A stretch of DNA of 64,000 nt from Acetatifactor muris (GCA_023663635.1 JAMPHD010000002.1:118784-182783), one strand, 5' to 3'. Shown: positions 6,933 to 16,022, counted from the first letter of the stretch. Notes: a model not told the origin generated them from the letters alone. Numbers and translations are program-made.

Positions 6933-9176
6933 ATGAACAGCTTTATCAAAAAGTGCTACACCTATATGACAGATGAGAAAAGGATTGATTTCTTCAGGAA
7001 AATAGACGGTGGATTAAGAAAGATTGGCGGATCCGCTTATACAAAGACATTGGGGCAACTTAAATATAAGCTTCGTTTTTCTGCTGCATCAGAAGTTCGG
7101 ATCAAAGGGGCCAATACTGATGGCAGTATTTTTGAAAGTTTATGTTGGAAGTATGACAAGGAAGAAAGACCTCAAAAAGACCCCTTGGTCAGTATTATTG
7201 TACCTAACTATAATCATGCGCCATTTTTGGCAGAGCGGCTTGAATGTATTTATAACCAGACCTACCAAAATTATGAAGTTATTCTCTTGGATGACTGTTC
7301 TACCGATAACAGCAGGGAAATTCTGTCCGAATATGCTGCGAGATATTCTTATTGTACAACGACTCTCTTTAATAAAAAAAACAGCGGCCATGTGTTTATG
7401 CAATGGAACAAGGGTATGGCAGCGGCAAAAGGAGAGCTTATCTGGATCGCCGAAAGCGATGATTACTGCGAACTTGATTTTCTGGAGAAAATGATCAGGA
7501 AATTTGACCACCGGTCTGTTATTCTTGCGTTTGCCAGAAGTGTTTTCATGCAGGACGGAGTGAAGATATGGAGTACGGAAGAGTATTTGTATGATCTGCC
7601 TAATTTAAAATGGGACAAACCGTTTTTTATGTCGGCTCATGATCTGGTTCAAAATGGCATGGCGATACATAATATTATCCCCAATGTCAGCAGTGCGGTA
7701 TTTAGAAATATCCATAAAATACCCGAGGAAGTGGAAAATATCTGTGAAAATATGCACTTGTGCAGCGATTGGATTTTTTATCTGTCCATCATGAAAGGGA
7801 GCGTTGTCGCCTATACGAACGAAACAACAAATTACTATAGAATTCATCCGCAGAGTACCTCGTTGAAGGTGCAAAAAACCGGCGAATACTATTCGGAATT
7901 TGAGCAGGTGTCCTGCTTTGTTGCCCGGAATTACAGGATCTCCCCTGATGTTTTTGAGCAGGTTCTGGATAATTTAAAAGAACACTATAAAATGAACCAC
8001 AAAGGGGCAGATGATTTTGATGTAGAAGATTACTATTCCGTTGCCAAGATTAAAACGTATGCAAAACTGCGGCAGCCGAATGCCATCATGGCTTGTTATG
8101 CGCTGAAATCCGGGGGTGGCGAAACTTATCCCATCTACCTGGCAAACGAAATGGCATGTCAGAATATTGCTGTGACCTTGTTGAATTTCGATCTTGAGCC
8201 GCACGATGACAGCATAGCGGCGTTAGTCCTTTCCAACGTCCCAGCGGTAACTATACGGCATATGGATTACATTGGAGATATCTTATACCATTTGGGGGCG
8301 GAAGTTATCCATTCGCATCACGCTTCGGTCGATTACGCAATTGCCTTATGGGTAAATAATAATCCTTCTTTGGGCAGGCAAATCATAACGCTTCATGGGA
8401 TGTATGAGTCTATCAATGCAGCCGATTGCACCAGAGTGATCAATGAGACAATAAAGAGTTGCCATAAATATGTATATACTGCAGATAAGAATCTGCGGTG
8501 CTTTCAAGAGCAAAAAAAGTATGTACCCTCCAAATTTGTCAAATTTCCAAACGGGCTACCCAAAGTTGCAGTATCTCCTGTTGACAGAAAAAGCTTGGGA
8601 ATATCAGAGGAAGATTTCGTCTTGGTGTTGGTAAGCAGAGGAATCCCTGAAAAGGGATGGTATGAGGCCATAGAGGCAGTCAAAATCGCTCAGGAAAAAA
8701 CGGAAAGAAGAATTGTACTGGTGATTATTGGCGATGGAGAATGCCGTGAGAAACTGCAGGAAAAGGCTCCTCGAAATGTTTTGTTTTTGGGAACGGCATC
8801 TAATATAAGAGACTATTTTGCCATGGGTGATGCCGGTATTCTGCCTTCAAAGTTCCAAGGGGAAAGTTATCCGCTGGTAGTTATAGATTGTTTAATGACA
8901 GGGAGGCCTGTCATAGCAACTGACATTGCGGAGGTGGCTAATCAGATCAGAGATCCTGAGGGGAATAATGCGGGTCTGCTTATTCCTTTAACGGATTGGG
9001 AGTTTTCCATTCAGGATCTGGCTGACGCGGTTTTTCGACTGGCAACAGATGATGTTCTATATGAGAACTTAAAAAAACGGGCTTTGTCTGCAAGTAAAAA
9101 ATGCGACATTTCTAAAGTCGCGCGTGATTATATTTCGCTTTACAAAGAGGCCGTTTCAGAGGATTTTTATGCGTAA
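6933..9176 (+). CDS. GT2-GT4 fusion glycosyltransferase
   Basis: 747 residues with two glycosyltransferase domains. GT2 spans about residues 84-330 (VSIIVPNYNHAPFL, DDCSTDN, IAESDDY in place of DxD), and GT4 about 375-745 (LVLVSRGIPEKGWYEA, IGDGECREKL, the acceptor-type motif PSKFQGESYPLVVIDCL). The ATG follows CGGAGA by 5 bases; that site is within the leader hairpin. It is first in an AT-rich cassette with an ABC exporter, and it overlaps the next gene by 8 bases. Role: adding two sugars, or one sugar in two places, to an exported polysaccharide. Sugar specificity cannot be told. Confidence 0.85.
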   Translation: MNSFIKKCYTYMTDEKRIDFFRKIDGGLRKIGGSAYTKTLGQLKYKLRFSAASEVRIKGANTDGSIFESLCWKYDKEERPQKDPLVSIIVPNYNHAPFLAERLECIYNQTYQNYEVILLDDCSTDNSREILSEYAARYSYCTTTLFNKKNSGHVFMQWNKGMAAAKGELIWIAESDDYCELDFLEKMIRKFDHRSVILAFARSVFMQDGVKIWSTEEYLYDLPNLKWDKPFFMSAHDLVQNGMAIHNIIPNVSSAVFRNIHKIPEEVENICENMHLCSDWIFYLSIMKGSVVAYTNETTNYYRIHPQSTSLKVQKTGEYYSEFEQVSCFVARNYRISPDVFEQVLDNLKEHYKMNHKGADDFDVEDYYSVAKIKTYAKLRQPNAIMACYALKSGGGETYPIYLANEMACQNIAVTLLNFDLEPHDDSIAALVLSNVPAVTIRHMDYIGDILYHLGAEVIHSHHASVDYAIALWVNNNPSLGRQIITLHGMYESINAADCTRVINETIKSCHKYVYTADKNLRCFQEQKKYVPSKFVKFPNGLPKVAVSPVDRKSLGISEEDFVLVLVSRGIPEKGWYEAIEAVKIAQEKTERRIVLVIIGDGECREKLQEKAPRNVLFLGTASNIRDYFAMGDAGILPSKFQGESYPLVVIDCLMTGRPVIATDIAEVANQIRDPEGNNAGLLIPLTDWEFSIQDLADAVFRLATDDVLYENLKKRALSASKKCDISKVARDYISLYKEAVSEDFYA

Positions 9177-9957
9177 TAAAGTGAAAAATACTATTTTGAT
9201 GTTGTTTGATCTGGCAAAAAATGATTTCAAAATGAAATATGCCGGATCTTATCTGGGGCTCCTGTGGGCATTTATTCAGCCGATTATTACCGTCAGTGTC
9301 TATTGGCTGGTTTTTCAATATGGCCTGCGAATGGGGAGTACCAACGATGAGCGGCCATATGTATTATGGTTTGTGACCGGAATCGTGCCGTGGTTCTTTT
9401 TCTCGGATGCTCTAAGCGCCGGGACAAACTGCCTTAAGGAGTATGATTACCTGGTTAAGAAGGTGGTGTTTCCTGTTCGTTTGCTGCCTTTGATTAAAAT
9501 AATCTCCTCTCTGTTTGTTCATTTGGTGTTTGTGGTATTTCTGATTGTTGTATATGCCTTTTATGGGTGGGCGGCTCGAATTAATGTGTTCCATCTTTTA
9601 TATTATATCGTCTGTCTGTCAATGCTGTCGCTGGGCATTGTATATGTTACTTCCGCAGTTGTCGTATTTTTTAAGGATTTAGGACAGATAATAACGGTGG
9701 TTTTACAGATTGGCATGTGGGCAACACCGATTTTATGGGATTATTCTACTGTCGTACCTCAATCCCTGCTATGGATCTTTAAATTAAATCCTATGTTTTA
9801 TATTGTAGAAGGCTATCGCAATTCCATGCTGGAGAATACAGGTATTTTGTCACATTGGGTACAAATGTTATATGTCTGGTTGTTTATCGCCGGAGCCTTG
9901 TTTATGGGAAACAGGCTTTATAAAAAATTGGGGCCTCATTTTGCCGATGTTTTATAA
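9169..9957 (+). CDS. Polysaccharide ABC exporter, permease (Wzm type)
   Basis: 262 residues from MRNKVKNTI; AGAGGA lies 5 bases upstream of this ATG, and an earlier frame start at 9124 lies within the previous gene. ABC-2 permease with about six membrane segments, the SYLGLLWAFIQP motif at the first segment and LNPMFYIVEGYRN before the last, as in Wzm/TagG proteins. It should move a lipid-linked glycan across the membrane with the ATPase at 9966. Confidence 0.9.
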   Translation: MRNKVKNTILMLFDLAKNDFKMKYAGSYLGLLWAFIQPIITVSVYWLVFQYGLRMGSTNDERPYVLWFVTGIVPWFFFSDALSAGTNCLKEYDYLVKKVVFPVRLLPLIKIISSLFVHLVFVVFLIVVYAFYGWAARINVFHLLYYIVCLSMLSLGIVYVTSAVVVFFKDLGQIITVVLQIGMWATPILWDYSTVVPQSLLWIFKLNPMFYIVEGYRNSMLENTGILSHWVQMLYVWLFIAGALFMGNRLYKKLGPHFADVL

Positions 9958-9965
9958 GGAGTTTT

Positions 9966-11258
9966 ATGGAAACAGAAAATATAATCGAAGTTGTTGATCT
10001 AAGTAAGATATATAAATTATACGACAATCCGAAAGACCGTTTTTATGAAACGGTCAGTTTAAGAAAAAAAGTGCGACATACGGATAAGTATGCTTTAAAA
10101 GGAATCAATTTTAATGTAAAAAAAGGAGAAACGGTAGGAATCATAGGAACAAACGGTTCCGGTAAATCGACGCTTTTAAAAATAATAACCGGCGTGCTTT
10201 CGCCCAGCTCAGGAGAAGTGATCGTAAAGGGCAGGATATCCGCGCTCCTAGAGTTAGGTGCCGGATTTAATCCTGAATATACAGGGATTGAAAATATCTA
10301 TCTAAACGGACGGATGATGGGCTATACCAAAAAGGAAATGGAGCTTCGTCTGCCCTCTGTGGTGGAGTTTGCAGATATAGGCGAATACATTAATCAGCCG
10401 GTCAAAATGTACTCAAGCGGAATGTTTGCCAGGCTTGCTTTTTCTGTTGCGATAAATGTTGAACCTGAAATTTTGATCGTGGATGAAGCGCTTAGCGTAG
10501 GAGATATTTTCTTTCAAAATAAGTGTTTTAGAAAGTTCAGTGAACTGCGCGACAAAGGAATAACCATTTTGTTTGTTTCGCACGATCTCGAGAGCATGAA
10601 AGCTATGACATCCCGTGTTTTGTGGATTGAACAGGGTATCCAGAAAATGTTTGGCGACAAATTAGACGTCTGTAATGAATACGCAAAAAGCATTTTATAT
10701 AAAAACAATGCGATATCGGAAAGCGGAGATACAGGTGATCAAAACATATATGAGAAACAGAAATTTGAGCTTGGAAACTATCCGTCAATTTTGCAAAACA
10801 GCAATAATATGCTGCACCCAAATGTCAAAATATTGTCCTGCTTTTTTGAGGATACAAGCGGCAAAATCGTTTACGAGGTATCTGCCGGAAAACGGTATAA
10901 ATTGGTAATCTTATTTGAAACACATGAGCAGTTGGACAATTGTATTGCAGGATATGTTTTACAGACCAAAAAAGGGGTAGCTTTAGTCAATACCAACTCA
11001 TTGACAACGGGACTGAAAAAGAATTTTATTGCAAGAAAAGATTCGATCAATCGAGTTGAATTTGAATTTGATTTTCCCAGGCTGTACTCAGATGAATATA
11101 TCATCGACTGTGCGGTTGCGAACGGCAAGACCACAATGAACAACATCATGTACACCTGGTGTTATGGTGCCGCCAAAATAATGGTCAATAATGCGGAACC
11201 CTGTCTGGCTGTACTGTCTCCGCTATGCGACGTGCATGTTTATGAGACCATGATATGA
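9966..11258 (+). CDS. Polysaccharide ABC exporter, ATPase with C-terminal glycan-binding domain (Wzt type)
   Basis: 430 residues. Walker A GTNGSGKST near residue 60, signature YSSGMFARLAFS near 148, Walker B ILIVDEALSVGD near 168. Residues 280-430 form an extra beta-rich domain of the kind that in Wzt proteins binds the finished end of the chain. It begins 8 bases after the permease stop. The C-terminal domain implies that the exported chain carries a recognised terminal group; a methyltransferase, a usual capping enzyme, is next. Confidence 0.9.
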   Translation: METENIIEVVDLSKIYKLYDNPKDRFYETVSLRKKVRHTDKYALKGINFNVKKGETVGIIGTNGSGKSTLLKIITGVLSPSSGEVIVKGRISALLELGAGFNPEYTGIENIYLNGRMMGYTKKEMELRLPSVVEFADIGEYINQPVKMYSSGMFARLAFSVAINVEPEILIVDEALSVGDIFFQNKCFRKFSELRDKGITILFVSHDLESMKAMTSRVLWIEQGIQKMFGDKLDVCNEYAKSILYKNNAISESGDTGDQNIYEKQKFELGNYPSILQNSNNMLHPNVKILSCFFEDTSGKIVYEVSAGKRYKLVILFETHEQLDNCIAGYVLQTKKGVALVNTNSLTTGLKKNFIARKDSINRVEFEFDFPRLYSDEYIIDCAVANGKTTMNNIMYTWCYGAAKIMVNNAEPCLAVLSPLCDVHVYETMI

Positions 11259-11270
11259 CGTTGAAAGGAA

Positions 11271-12779
11271 GTGAATGAACCAATGTTAAAAAACACCGGT
11301 GAACGACTTATATTGGATCAAAGCTGGAACTTAATGACAACACTGGAACATGTTCATCGTTACAACGCCGCAAGCCGTTTAGTTGCGGATAAAGTTGTTT
11401 TAGACGCGGCATGCGGAACGGGATATGGCTCCTATTATCTGAGCAGAACAGCTAAAGAAGTGTATGGGATTGATATTTCTGAAGATGCTATTCTTTACGC
11501 AAAAGAACATTACGAAAGCCCTAATCTGCACTATGTAAAAATGTCTGTGGACAGACTTGAGTTTGAGGATGACTTTTTTGATGTGATTACTTCTTTTGAA
11601 ACCATTGAACATATTACGCAAGATCAGCAGGAGGCCTTTTTGCGTAACATCAAAGATAAATTAAAAAAAGAAGGAATGCTGATTATTTCTACGCCTAATG
11701 ACCAATTATTGAGAGATTTGTCATATGGATCCTATAAAAATGAATTTCATTTATGTGAATTTAACGAACAGGAATATATTGATTTCCTTAAAAAATATTT
11801 TAAACATGTGCGGGTCTTTTATCAAACGGTTACCGAGGCATCCGGTATCGTAGATAAAAATAACGCTAATGCAGGTTGCAGTTATCCGGTGTTTTCTTTA
11901 GTGCCTGAGAATGTCATGGGAAGATATTATGTTGCGATCTGCTCTGACGCTGCTCTTGACGATGAGGCAACCATGTCTTCGGTACTTTTGCCGAATCCAA
12001 TGGATTATTTTGATGAACATTATTATAAAAAACAGGCACTGCTTTTTATAGACAGCGGAAATGGTTTTTCGGATGAACAAAAGATCATCGGTAACTATAT
12101 CTGCCGAGATGGACATACATTCTGCTGTAAATTTGATCTATATGACTGCGCTCCTATAAAATCCATTCGTTTTGATCCGTGTGAGCATGGAGGAAATATT
12201 GTTATTCATAGATCCATACTTAATGATCAAGAGGTTTCCTTTACACCGATCAATTCTTCCGGGAAAACGGGAATCTATGACAAGTTTGAAACGTTGGATC
12301 CGCAATATATCTGTCTGCCGGATATAGGTGCTGCGGATAGGTATAGCCTGGAAATAAGCGGTGAAATCTTCGTTTCTCCCGACTACATTATTTTAGCCAA
12401 ACAACTGGAAACGTTAGAGATTTTAAAGGCACAGCTTGCGCATAAAAACCAAAAAATTGAACAGCAGGAAAGCAAAATCCAAAGCTATCAGGCACAATTG
12501 GACAACCTGAAAAAAGAGATAGGCGAGCATACAGAATATGGTCAGACTTTGCAAAAAACAGTAGTAGAAATGAATGCCGCTAAGATCCAATTGGAAGAAA
12601 AAATCAATGAATTAAATATAAAACTGGAAGCTCTGAACCAAAAATATATACAGAAAGAGGTTTCTCTTTCCAGTGCAATGGATGTAATCGCAAATCAAAA
12701 AATAGAGCTTGGGAATTATAAAGATTACACGTTAACACTGGAAAAATCATTGCAAGAGGTGAACAAAGAAAAAAGATGA
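11271..12779 (+). CDS. SAM-dependent methyltransferase with coiled-coil tail
   Basis: 502 residues. Class I methyltransferase at residues 25-200 (VLDAACGTGYGS as motif I; ITSFETIEHI). Residues 250-375 look like a beta-sandwich module with IRFDPCE, and residues 385-500 are a heptad-rich coiled coil. The architecture resembles chain-terminating methyltransferases whose coiled coil sets chain length. The methyltransferase domain is close to the second one in the 1405-residue protein at 24127-28344. It ends EKR at an A-rich stop, so a recent truncation is possible. GAAAGGAAG precedes the start. Confidence 0.82.
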   Translation: MNEPMLKNTGERLILDQSWNLMTTLEHVHRYNAASRLVADKVVLDAACGTGYGSYYLSRTAKEVYGIDISEDAILYAKEHYESPNLHYVKMSVDRLEFEDDFFDVITSFETIEHITQDQQEAFLRNIKDKLKKEGMLIISTPNDQLLRDLSYGSYKNEFHLCEFNEQEYIDFLKKYFKHVRVFYQTVTEASGIVDKNNANAGCSYPVFSLVPENVMGRYYVAICSDAALDDEATMSSVLLPNPMDYFDEHYYKKQALLFIDSGNGFSDEQKIIGNYICRDGHTFCCKFDLYDCAPIKSIRFDPCEHGGNIVIHRSILNDQEVSFTPINSSGKTGIYDKFETLDPQYICLPDIGAADRYSLEISGEIFVSPDYIILAKQLETLEILKAQLAHKNQKIEQQESKIQSYQAQLDNLKKEIGEHTEYGQTLQKTVVEMNAAKIQLEEKINELNIKLEALNQKYIQKEVSLSSAMDVIANQKIELGNYKDYTLTLEKSLQEVNKEKR

Positions 12780-12975
12780 AAAAGAAAAGTATGCTTTAAC
12801 ATCTGCCGCCGGCTGTATCGCATATAAGAGCCTCAGGCAGATGTCGGCGTGGAGCTGTCGCGCCAAGAAAATTTATAACAATATAGCAGATTTTAACTCT
12901 GAAGAATGCCATATATTGTATGTTTATTGTTTCGCGTGACAGTCCCTAAAAATTTTTTGCGAAGGAATTGAAATC
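12780..12975 (+). other. Structured gap between methyltransferase and epimerase genes
   Basis: 196 bases without a gene. Two long-range stems are visible: ACATCTGCC (12799-12807) / GGCAGATGT (12836-12844), and CTGTCGCGC near 12855 with GCGTGACAG near 12936. No T-run follows, so it is not an obvious terminator. It may be a remnant of a lost gene or an RNA element. Confidence 0.35.
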
Positions 12976-13914
12976 ATGAATATTTTGCTTTTGGGAGCTG
13001 CCGGGTTTATTGGGACAAACCTTACCATAAGCTTGGCCCAAGAATCGGATAACAATATTACATTAGTAGATAAAAAGAAAGATTATTTTTCAAACCTGGA
13101 AAATTTAAAATTAAAAAATATAAAGATCATGGAATCTGATTTTGAACCGGATACGGATTTTGACTGTCTTTTTCATGGTCAGGATGTGGTATATCATCTT
13201 GTAAGCACGATTGTACCGTCAACCTCCAACCGGCATATATCTCAGGAACTGATGGCAAATGTTGTTTTTACGGCAAATTTGCTTGATGCTGCCGTTAGAT
13301 GTAAAATTAAAAAAATTGTGTTTATTTCATCCGGGGGAACGGTATATGGCACAGAAGCAGGCTGCCCTTTAAAGGAGGACACGCCTACAAATCCAATAAG
13401 TTCATATGGCGTACAAAAGATAACAATAGAAAAATTGCTGTATTTGTATCGATATCTGTATGGGTTGGATTACCGGGTGATAAGGCTTGGAAACCCATAT
13501 GGGCCGTATCAAAGGCCTAATGGAATTCTTGGCGCAGTAACGACATTTACCTATAGAGCATTAAAAAAAGAAGAAATTGTGGTGTACGGAGACGGATCCG
13601 TAGTACGCGATTATATATATATTGATGATGCAGTAAAAGGAATATTGAATATAGTTGAAGGAGAAAATACATATAGAACATTTAACCTGGGCTGCGGATA
13701 TGGAACAAGTATTAATGAAGTCTTACTGGCGATCAGCACTGCATTGGAGATACCATTAAATGTTACATATAAGCCGGGCAGACCTGTGGATGTTCCAATT
13801 AATTTCCTTGATATTTCACGTTATGAAAAAGCGTACGGTTCCTTATATCCGATAAGTTTAGATGAGGGCATCAAAAAAACCGCTCTGTTTATGAAACAGC
13901 ATTATTCTATTTGA
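12976..13914 (+). CDS. NAD-dependent sugar-nucleotide epimerase (GalE-like)
   Basis: 312 residues of the extended short-chain dehydrogenase family. NAD-binding motif GAAGFIGTN at 7-15, catalytic SSGGTVYG and YGVQK (YxxxK) near residue 145, then RLGNPYGPYQRPNG. GAAGGAATTG precedes the ATG. It probably epimerises a UDP- or dTDP-hexose for the cassette; the exact substrate cannot be told. Last gene of the cassette with a clear role. Confidence 0.82.
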   Translation: MNILLLGAAGFIGTNLTISLAQESDNNITLVDKKKDYFSNLENLKLKNIKIMESDFEPDTDFDCLFHGQDVVYHLVSTIVPSTSNRHISQELMANVVFTANLLDAAVRCKIKKIVFISSGGTVYGTEAGCPLKEDTPTNPISSYGVQKITIEKLLYLYRYLYGLDYRVIRLGNPYGPYQRPNGILGAVTTFTYRALKKEEIVVYGDGSVVRDYIYIDDAVKGILNIVEGENTYRTFNLGCGYGTSINEVLLAISTALEIPLNVTYKPGRPVDVPINFLDISRYEKAYGSLYPISLDEGIKKTALFMKQHYSI

Positions 13915-13951
13915 AGGCCGCAGATTAAGAGCACATGCCAATTTTTGCTGA

Positions 13952-14137
13952 TTACTTTAAAAGTCCCTGCGAATCAAAAGGACACATAGAGTTTTCATTT
14001 TCTATTGTTACATCAGTTAGAGAATTTTCCGTTGCCTGGGTGTCCTCCGGGTGTAGCGTTTTATACAGAGCAAGCAGATACTTTTTGTCTTTGAAAAGAT
14101 CTAAAAATATGCTGTTTTTCGCCGTTCGCTTTGCCAT
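13952..14137 (-). pseudogene. Rpn-type PD-(D/E)XK nuclease/transposase, N-terminal fragment
   Basis: A 61-residue frame whose first 48 residues (MAKRTAKNSIFLDLF, ALYKTLHPEDT, SLTDVTIEN) match my memory of the start of Rpn-type recombination-promoting nucleases common in Lachnospiraceae. The remaining 250 residues with the catalytic site are missing and the frame ends in unrelated sequence. I read it as a deletion remnant, showing that mobile sequence has passed through this end of the cassette. Confidence 0.55.
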
Positions 14138-14241
14138 GGGATGTATCACATTGACTTCCTGCATAGATGTTTTTGATAAAGCATTGACTGACTTCTGCAA
14201 GGAAAACAGCATCGCCAATATAAAATCTTATCCCGGCCGTA

Positions 14242-14529
14242 TTACTGCGTCCGATGAGTCCCCTGCTCCAGACCGGCTTTGTATTCTTCCATGAACGCCA
14301 ACATCTGTTCCAGAGATTCCAATTCTTTCGGGGACAATTCAAGTACCCTCTTCCGAAGTTTCCGCAACTGCCGCGAGGAAAACGGCACCGCGTTCATTGA
14401 ATCTTTATTTTTGGAAAACCTTTTACGCCTCCCTGCCGGATTATTCACAGGCATTCCGTAAAATCTCGCCAAACGATTCAATAGCGCTGTTTTCGTCGGC
14501 TTTTCCGTATCTGCGTTTGTTTCTTTCAT
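14242..14529 (-). CDS. Helix-turn-helix-less relative of the XRE regulator, copy 1
   Basis: 95 residues from MKETNADTEK; AAGGAG is 8 bases before this ATG. It aligns with the XRE regulator at 6382-6765 in its second half: LLNRLARFYGMP against MLCRLADFYGVS, and SSRQLRKLRKRVLELSPKEL against SPRQLRKIQHKILKMTPNEL. The DNA-binding helices are absent. It could be a degenerate gene or a small protein that forms heterodimers with the full regulator. Most of it lies in the direct repeat 14258-14629; the last residues differ from copy 2. Confidence 0.6.
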   Translation of the reverse strand: MKETNADTEKPTKTALLNRLARFYGMPVNNPAGRRKRFSKNKDSMNAVPFSSRQLRKLRKRVLELSPKELESLEQMLAFMEEYKAGLEQGTHRTQ

Positions 14530-14629
14530 CTTGATTTTCTCCTTCGGTGCCATAGAATGAATGTACAGGGTCATACACCCATTTTACGTCAAAGAAAGGG
14601 AAATTGTCCATACCTTGTTGTGATGAACT
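14258..14629. repeat. 372-bp direct repeat, copy 1
   Basis: Nearly identical to 15647-16018, same orientation, with only a handful of substitutions (for example TTGTGATGAACT against TTGTGACGAACT). It contains the helix-turn-helix-less gene and its upstream region. The two copies bracket the GNAT pair. Confidence 0.95.
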
Positions 14630-14671
14630 TAAAAGGGCAACTTTCTCATAAAAAATTTATAATAAATTTAT

Positions 14672-14700
14672 TGCAATACTCGACATGAGATAATAAAATG
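14672..14700 (+). promoter_or_regulatory. Promoter of the GNAT pair
   Basis: TTGCAA (14672-14677) and TAAAAT (14695-14700), spacer 17, about 65 bases before the first gene of the pair. Confidence 0.5.
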
Positions 14701-14766
14701 TAAGCAGGAAAGCAGGAAAGTATGAAACATGGCAAGGAGACCATACTAACAAGGGAGGTTCTTTTT

Positions 14767-14961
14767 ATGGCAACTTCGAGTATCACAAAAAATTTTGTTA
14801 TATCAGGTCAGAGGCAGGTTGAGATGTTTGCCGATGCAATAGAAGCGTCTGCCAATGATCAGACTCCTCCGATAAAGGTCAATGCAACTTTTTTGACAGA
14901 CCCAAAGGATATAGCAAAATTTATGGAAAAAAGGAAGAAAACGAATGCAGGAAGTAAGTAA
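14767..14961 (+). CDS. Small antitoxin-like protein upstream of GNAT protein
   Basis: 64 residues from MATSSITKNF; GGGAGG is 8 bases before this ATG, and an upstream frame start at 14722 has no such site. It has no motif I can name with certainty. Size, charged Lys-rich end (MEKRKK) and a 17-base overlap with the following acetyltransferase-like gene resemble antitoxins of GNAT toxin-antitoxin pairs. It does not show an obvious ribbon-helix-helix as in TacA. The role is inference from context. Confidence 0.6.
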   Translation: MATSSITKNFVISGQRQVEMFADAIEASANDQTPPIKVNATFLTDPKDIAKFMEKRKKTNAGSK

Positions 14962-15559
14962 ATACATCGTTTTCAACATTCGTGAGTATTTAAACGGACA
15001 AAATGGCGAACTCGGAGAGGACGATTTACTTCAGGTTCTCTCCGAGTTTTCATGTGAAAAAAATCCGGATGTTGAAAAATTTGCGAAGGCGCAGTCAATT
15101 GAGTTTGCCCGAAAACAACAGTCCGTTACCTATCTTGTATTTTCATCGGAAGATGCAGAGCTTGTCGGGTATTTTGCCATTACCATAAAGCCAATAACGG
15201 TAAATGCAGAGCCATTCAGCAATACGGCAAAGAGAAAACTTGCCAGGGTAAGCGAATTGAATGAGCAGAACCATACATATAATCTGGCGGCGTATTTGAT
15301 TGCGCAGCTTGGTAAAAATTACCATAATGGTGCAAACGAGCGTATTAGCGGGGAAGAACTGCTTGGGTTGGCAATCAGACAAATACAGCAGCTTCAATAT
15401 TTAGCCGGAGGAATGGTTGTATTTTTGGAAACGTTGAATGAAGATAAGCTGTTGTCATTCTACCAAAGCAAAGGTTTTCAGCAGTTTGACTGCAGGTTAT
15501 CGGAAACAGTGGGGTGTGAACCTCATGAGTTGATTCAGCTTTTGAAAATTTTAAAGTAA
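14945..15559 (+). CDS. GNAT-family acetyltransferase, possible toxin
   Basis: 204 residues. The C-terminal half has GNAT features: a central helix-strand region around LLGLAIRQIQQLQYLAGGMVV and the closing motif FYQSKGFQQF (residues about 173-182), typical of strand beta-7 in GNAT enzymes. The first 75 residues (VFNIREYLNGQNGELGEDDL) form an extra N-terminal region. GGAAG lies 7 bases before the ATG, inside the upstream gene. In known TacT/AtaT systems a GNAT toxin acetylates aminoacyl-tRNA; whether this one does is not shown. An ordinary acetyltransferase is the alternative. Confidence 0.68.
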   Translation: MQEVSKYIVFNIREYLNGQNGELGEDDLLQVLSEFSCEKNPDVEKFAKAQSIEFARKQQSVTYLVFSSEDAELVGYFAITIKPITVNAEPFSNTAKRKLARVSELNEQNHTYNLAAYLIAQLGKNYHNGANERISGEELLGLAIRQIQQLQYLAGGMVVFLETLNEDKLLSFYQSKGFQQFDCRLSETVGCEPHELIQLLKILK

Positions 15560-15606
15560 CATATCCGGTCTTCAGGGTTGGCGGATCTGCAAAAATAATC
15601 AGCCCT

Positions 15607-15918
15607 TTACTGAAGTCCTGCGAATTCTGATCTGTCACGCGGTAAAGTCCCCTGCTCCAAACCGGCCTTGTATTCTTCCGCGAAAGCCAACATCTGTTCC
15701 AGAGATTCCAATTCTTTCGGGGACAATTCAAGTACCCTCTTCCGAAGTTTCCGCAACTGCCGCGAGGAAAACGGCACCGCGTTCATTGAATCTTTATTTT
15801 TGGAAAACCTTTTACGCCTCCCTGCCGGATTATTCACAGGCATTCCGTAAAATCTCGCCAAACGATTCAATAGCGCTGTTTTCGTCGGCTTTTCCGTATC
15901 TGCGTTTGTTTCTTTCAT
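15607..15918 (-). CDS. Helix-turn-helix-less relative of the XRE regulator, copy 2
   Basis: 103 residues, start at MKETNADTEK as in copy 1. Differs from copy 1 at one internal residue (AFAEEY in place of AFMEEY) and in the tail after GLEQGT. It lacks the DNA-binding domain. It follows the heptose-locus operon on the same strand, and no terminator is visible between them, so read-through expression is possible. Confidence 0.55.
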   Translation of the reverse strand: MKETNADTEKPTKTALLNRLARFYGMPVNNPAGRRKRFSKNKDSMNAVPFSSRQLRKLRKRVLELSPKELESLEQMLAFAEEYKAGLEQGTLPRDRSEFAGLQ

Positions 15919-16018
15919 CTTGATTTTCTCCTTCGGTGCCATAGAATGAATGTACAGGGTCATACACCCATTTTACGTCAAAGAAAGGGAAATTGTCCAT
16001 ACCCTGTTGTGACGAACT
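15647..16018. repeat. 372-bp direct repeat, copy 2
   Basis: Second copy of the repeat at 14258-14629. The sequence diverges immediately outside both ends. Homologous recombination between the copies would delete the GNAT pair. Confidence 0.95.
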
Positions 16019-16022
16019 CGGT

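Noticed and set aside
14258..16018. The 372-bp repeats with the GNAT genes as a composite transposon
   Set aside because: The repeats encode no transposase, show no terminal inverted repeats and no target-site duplication that I can see.
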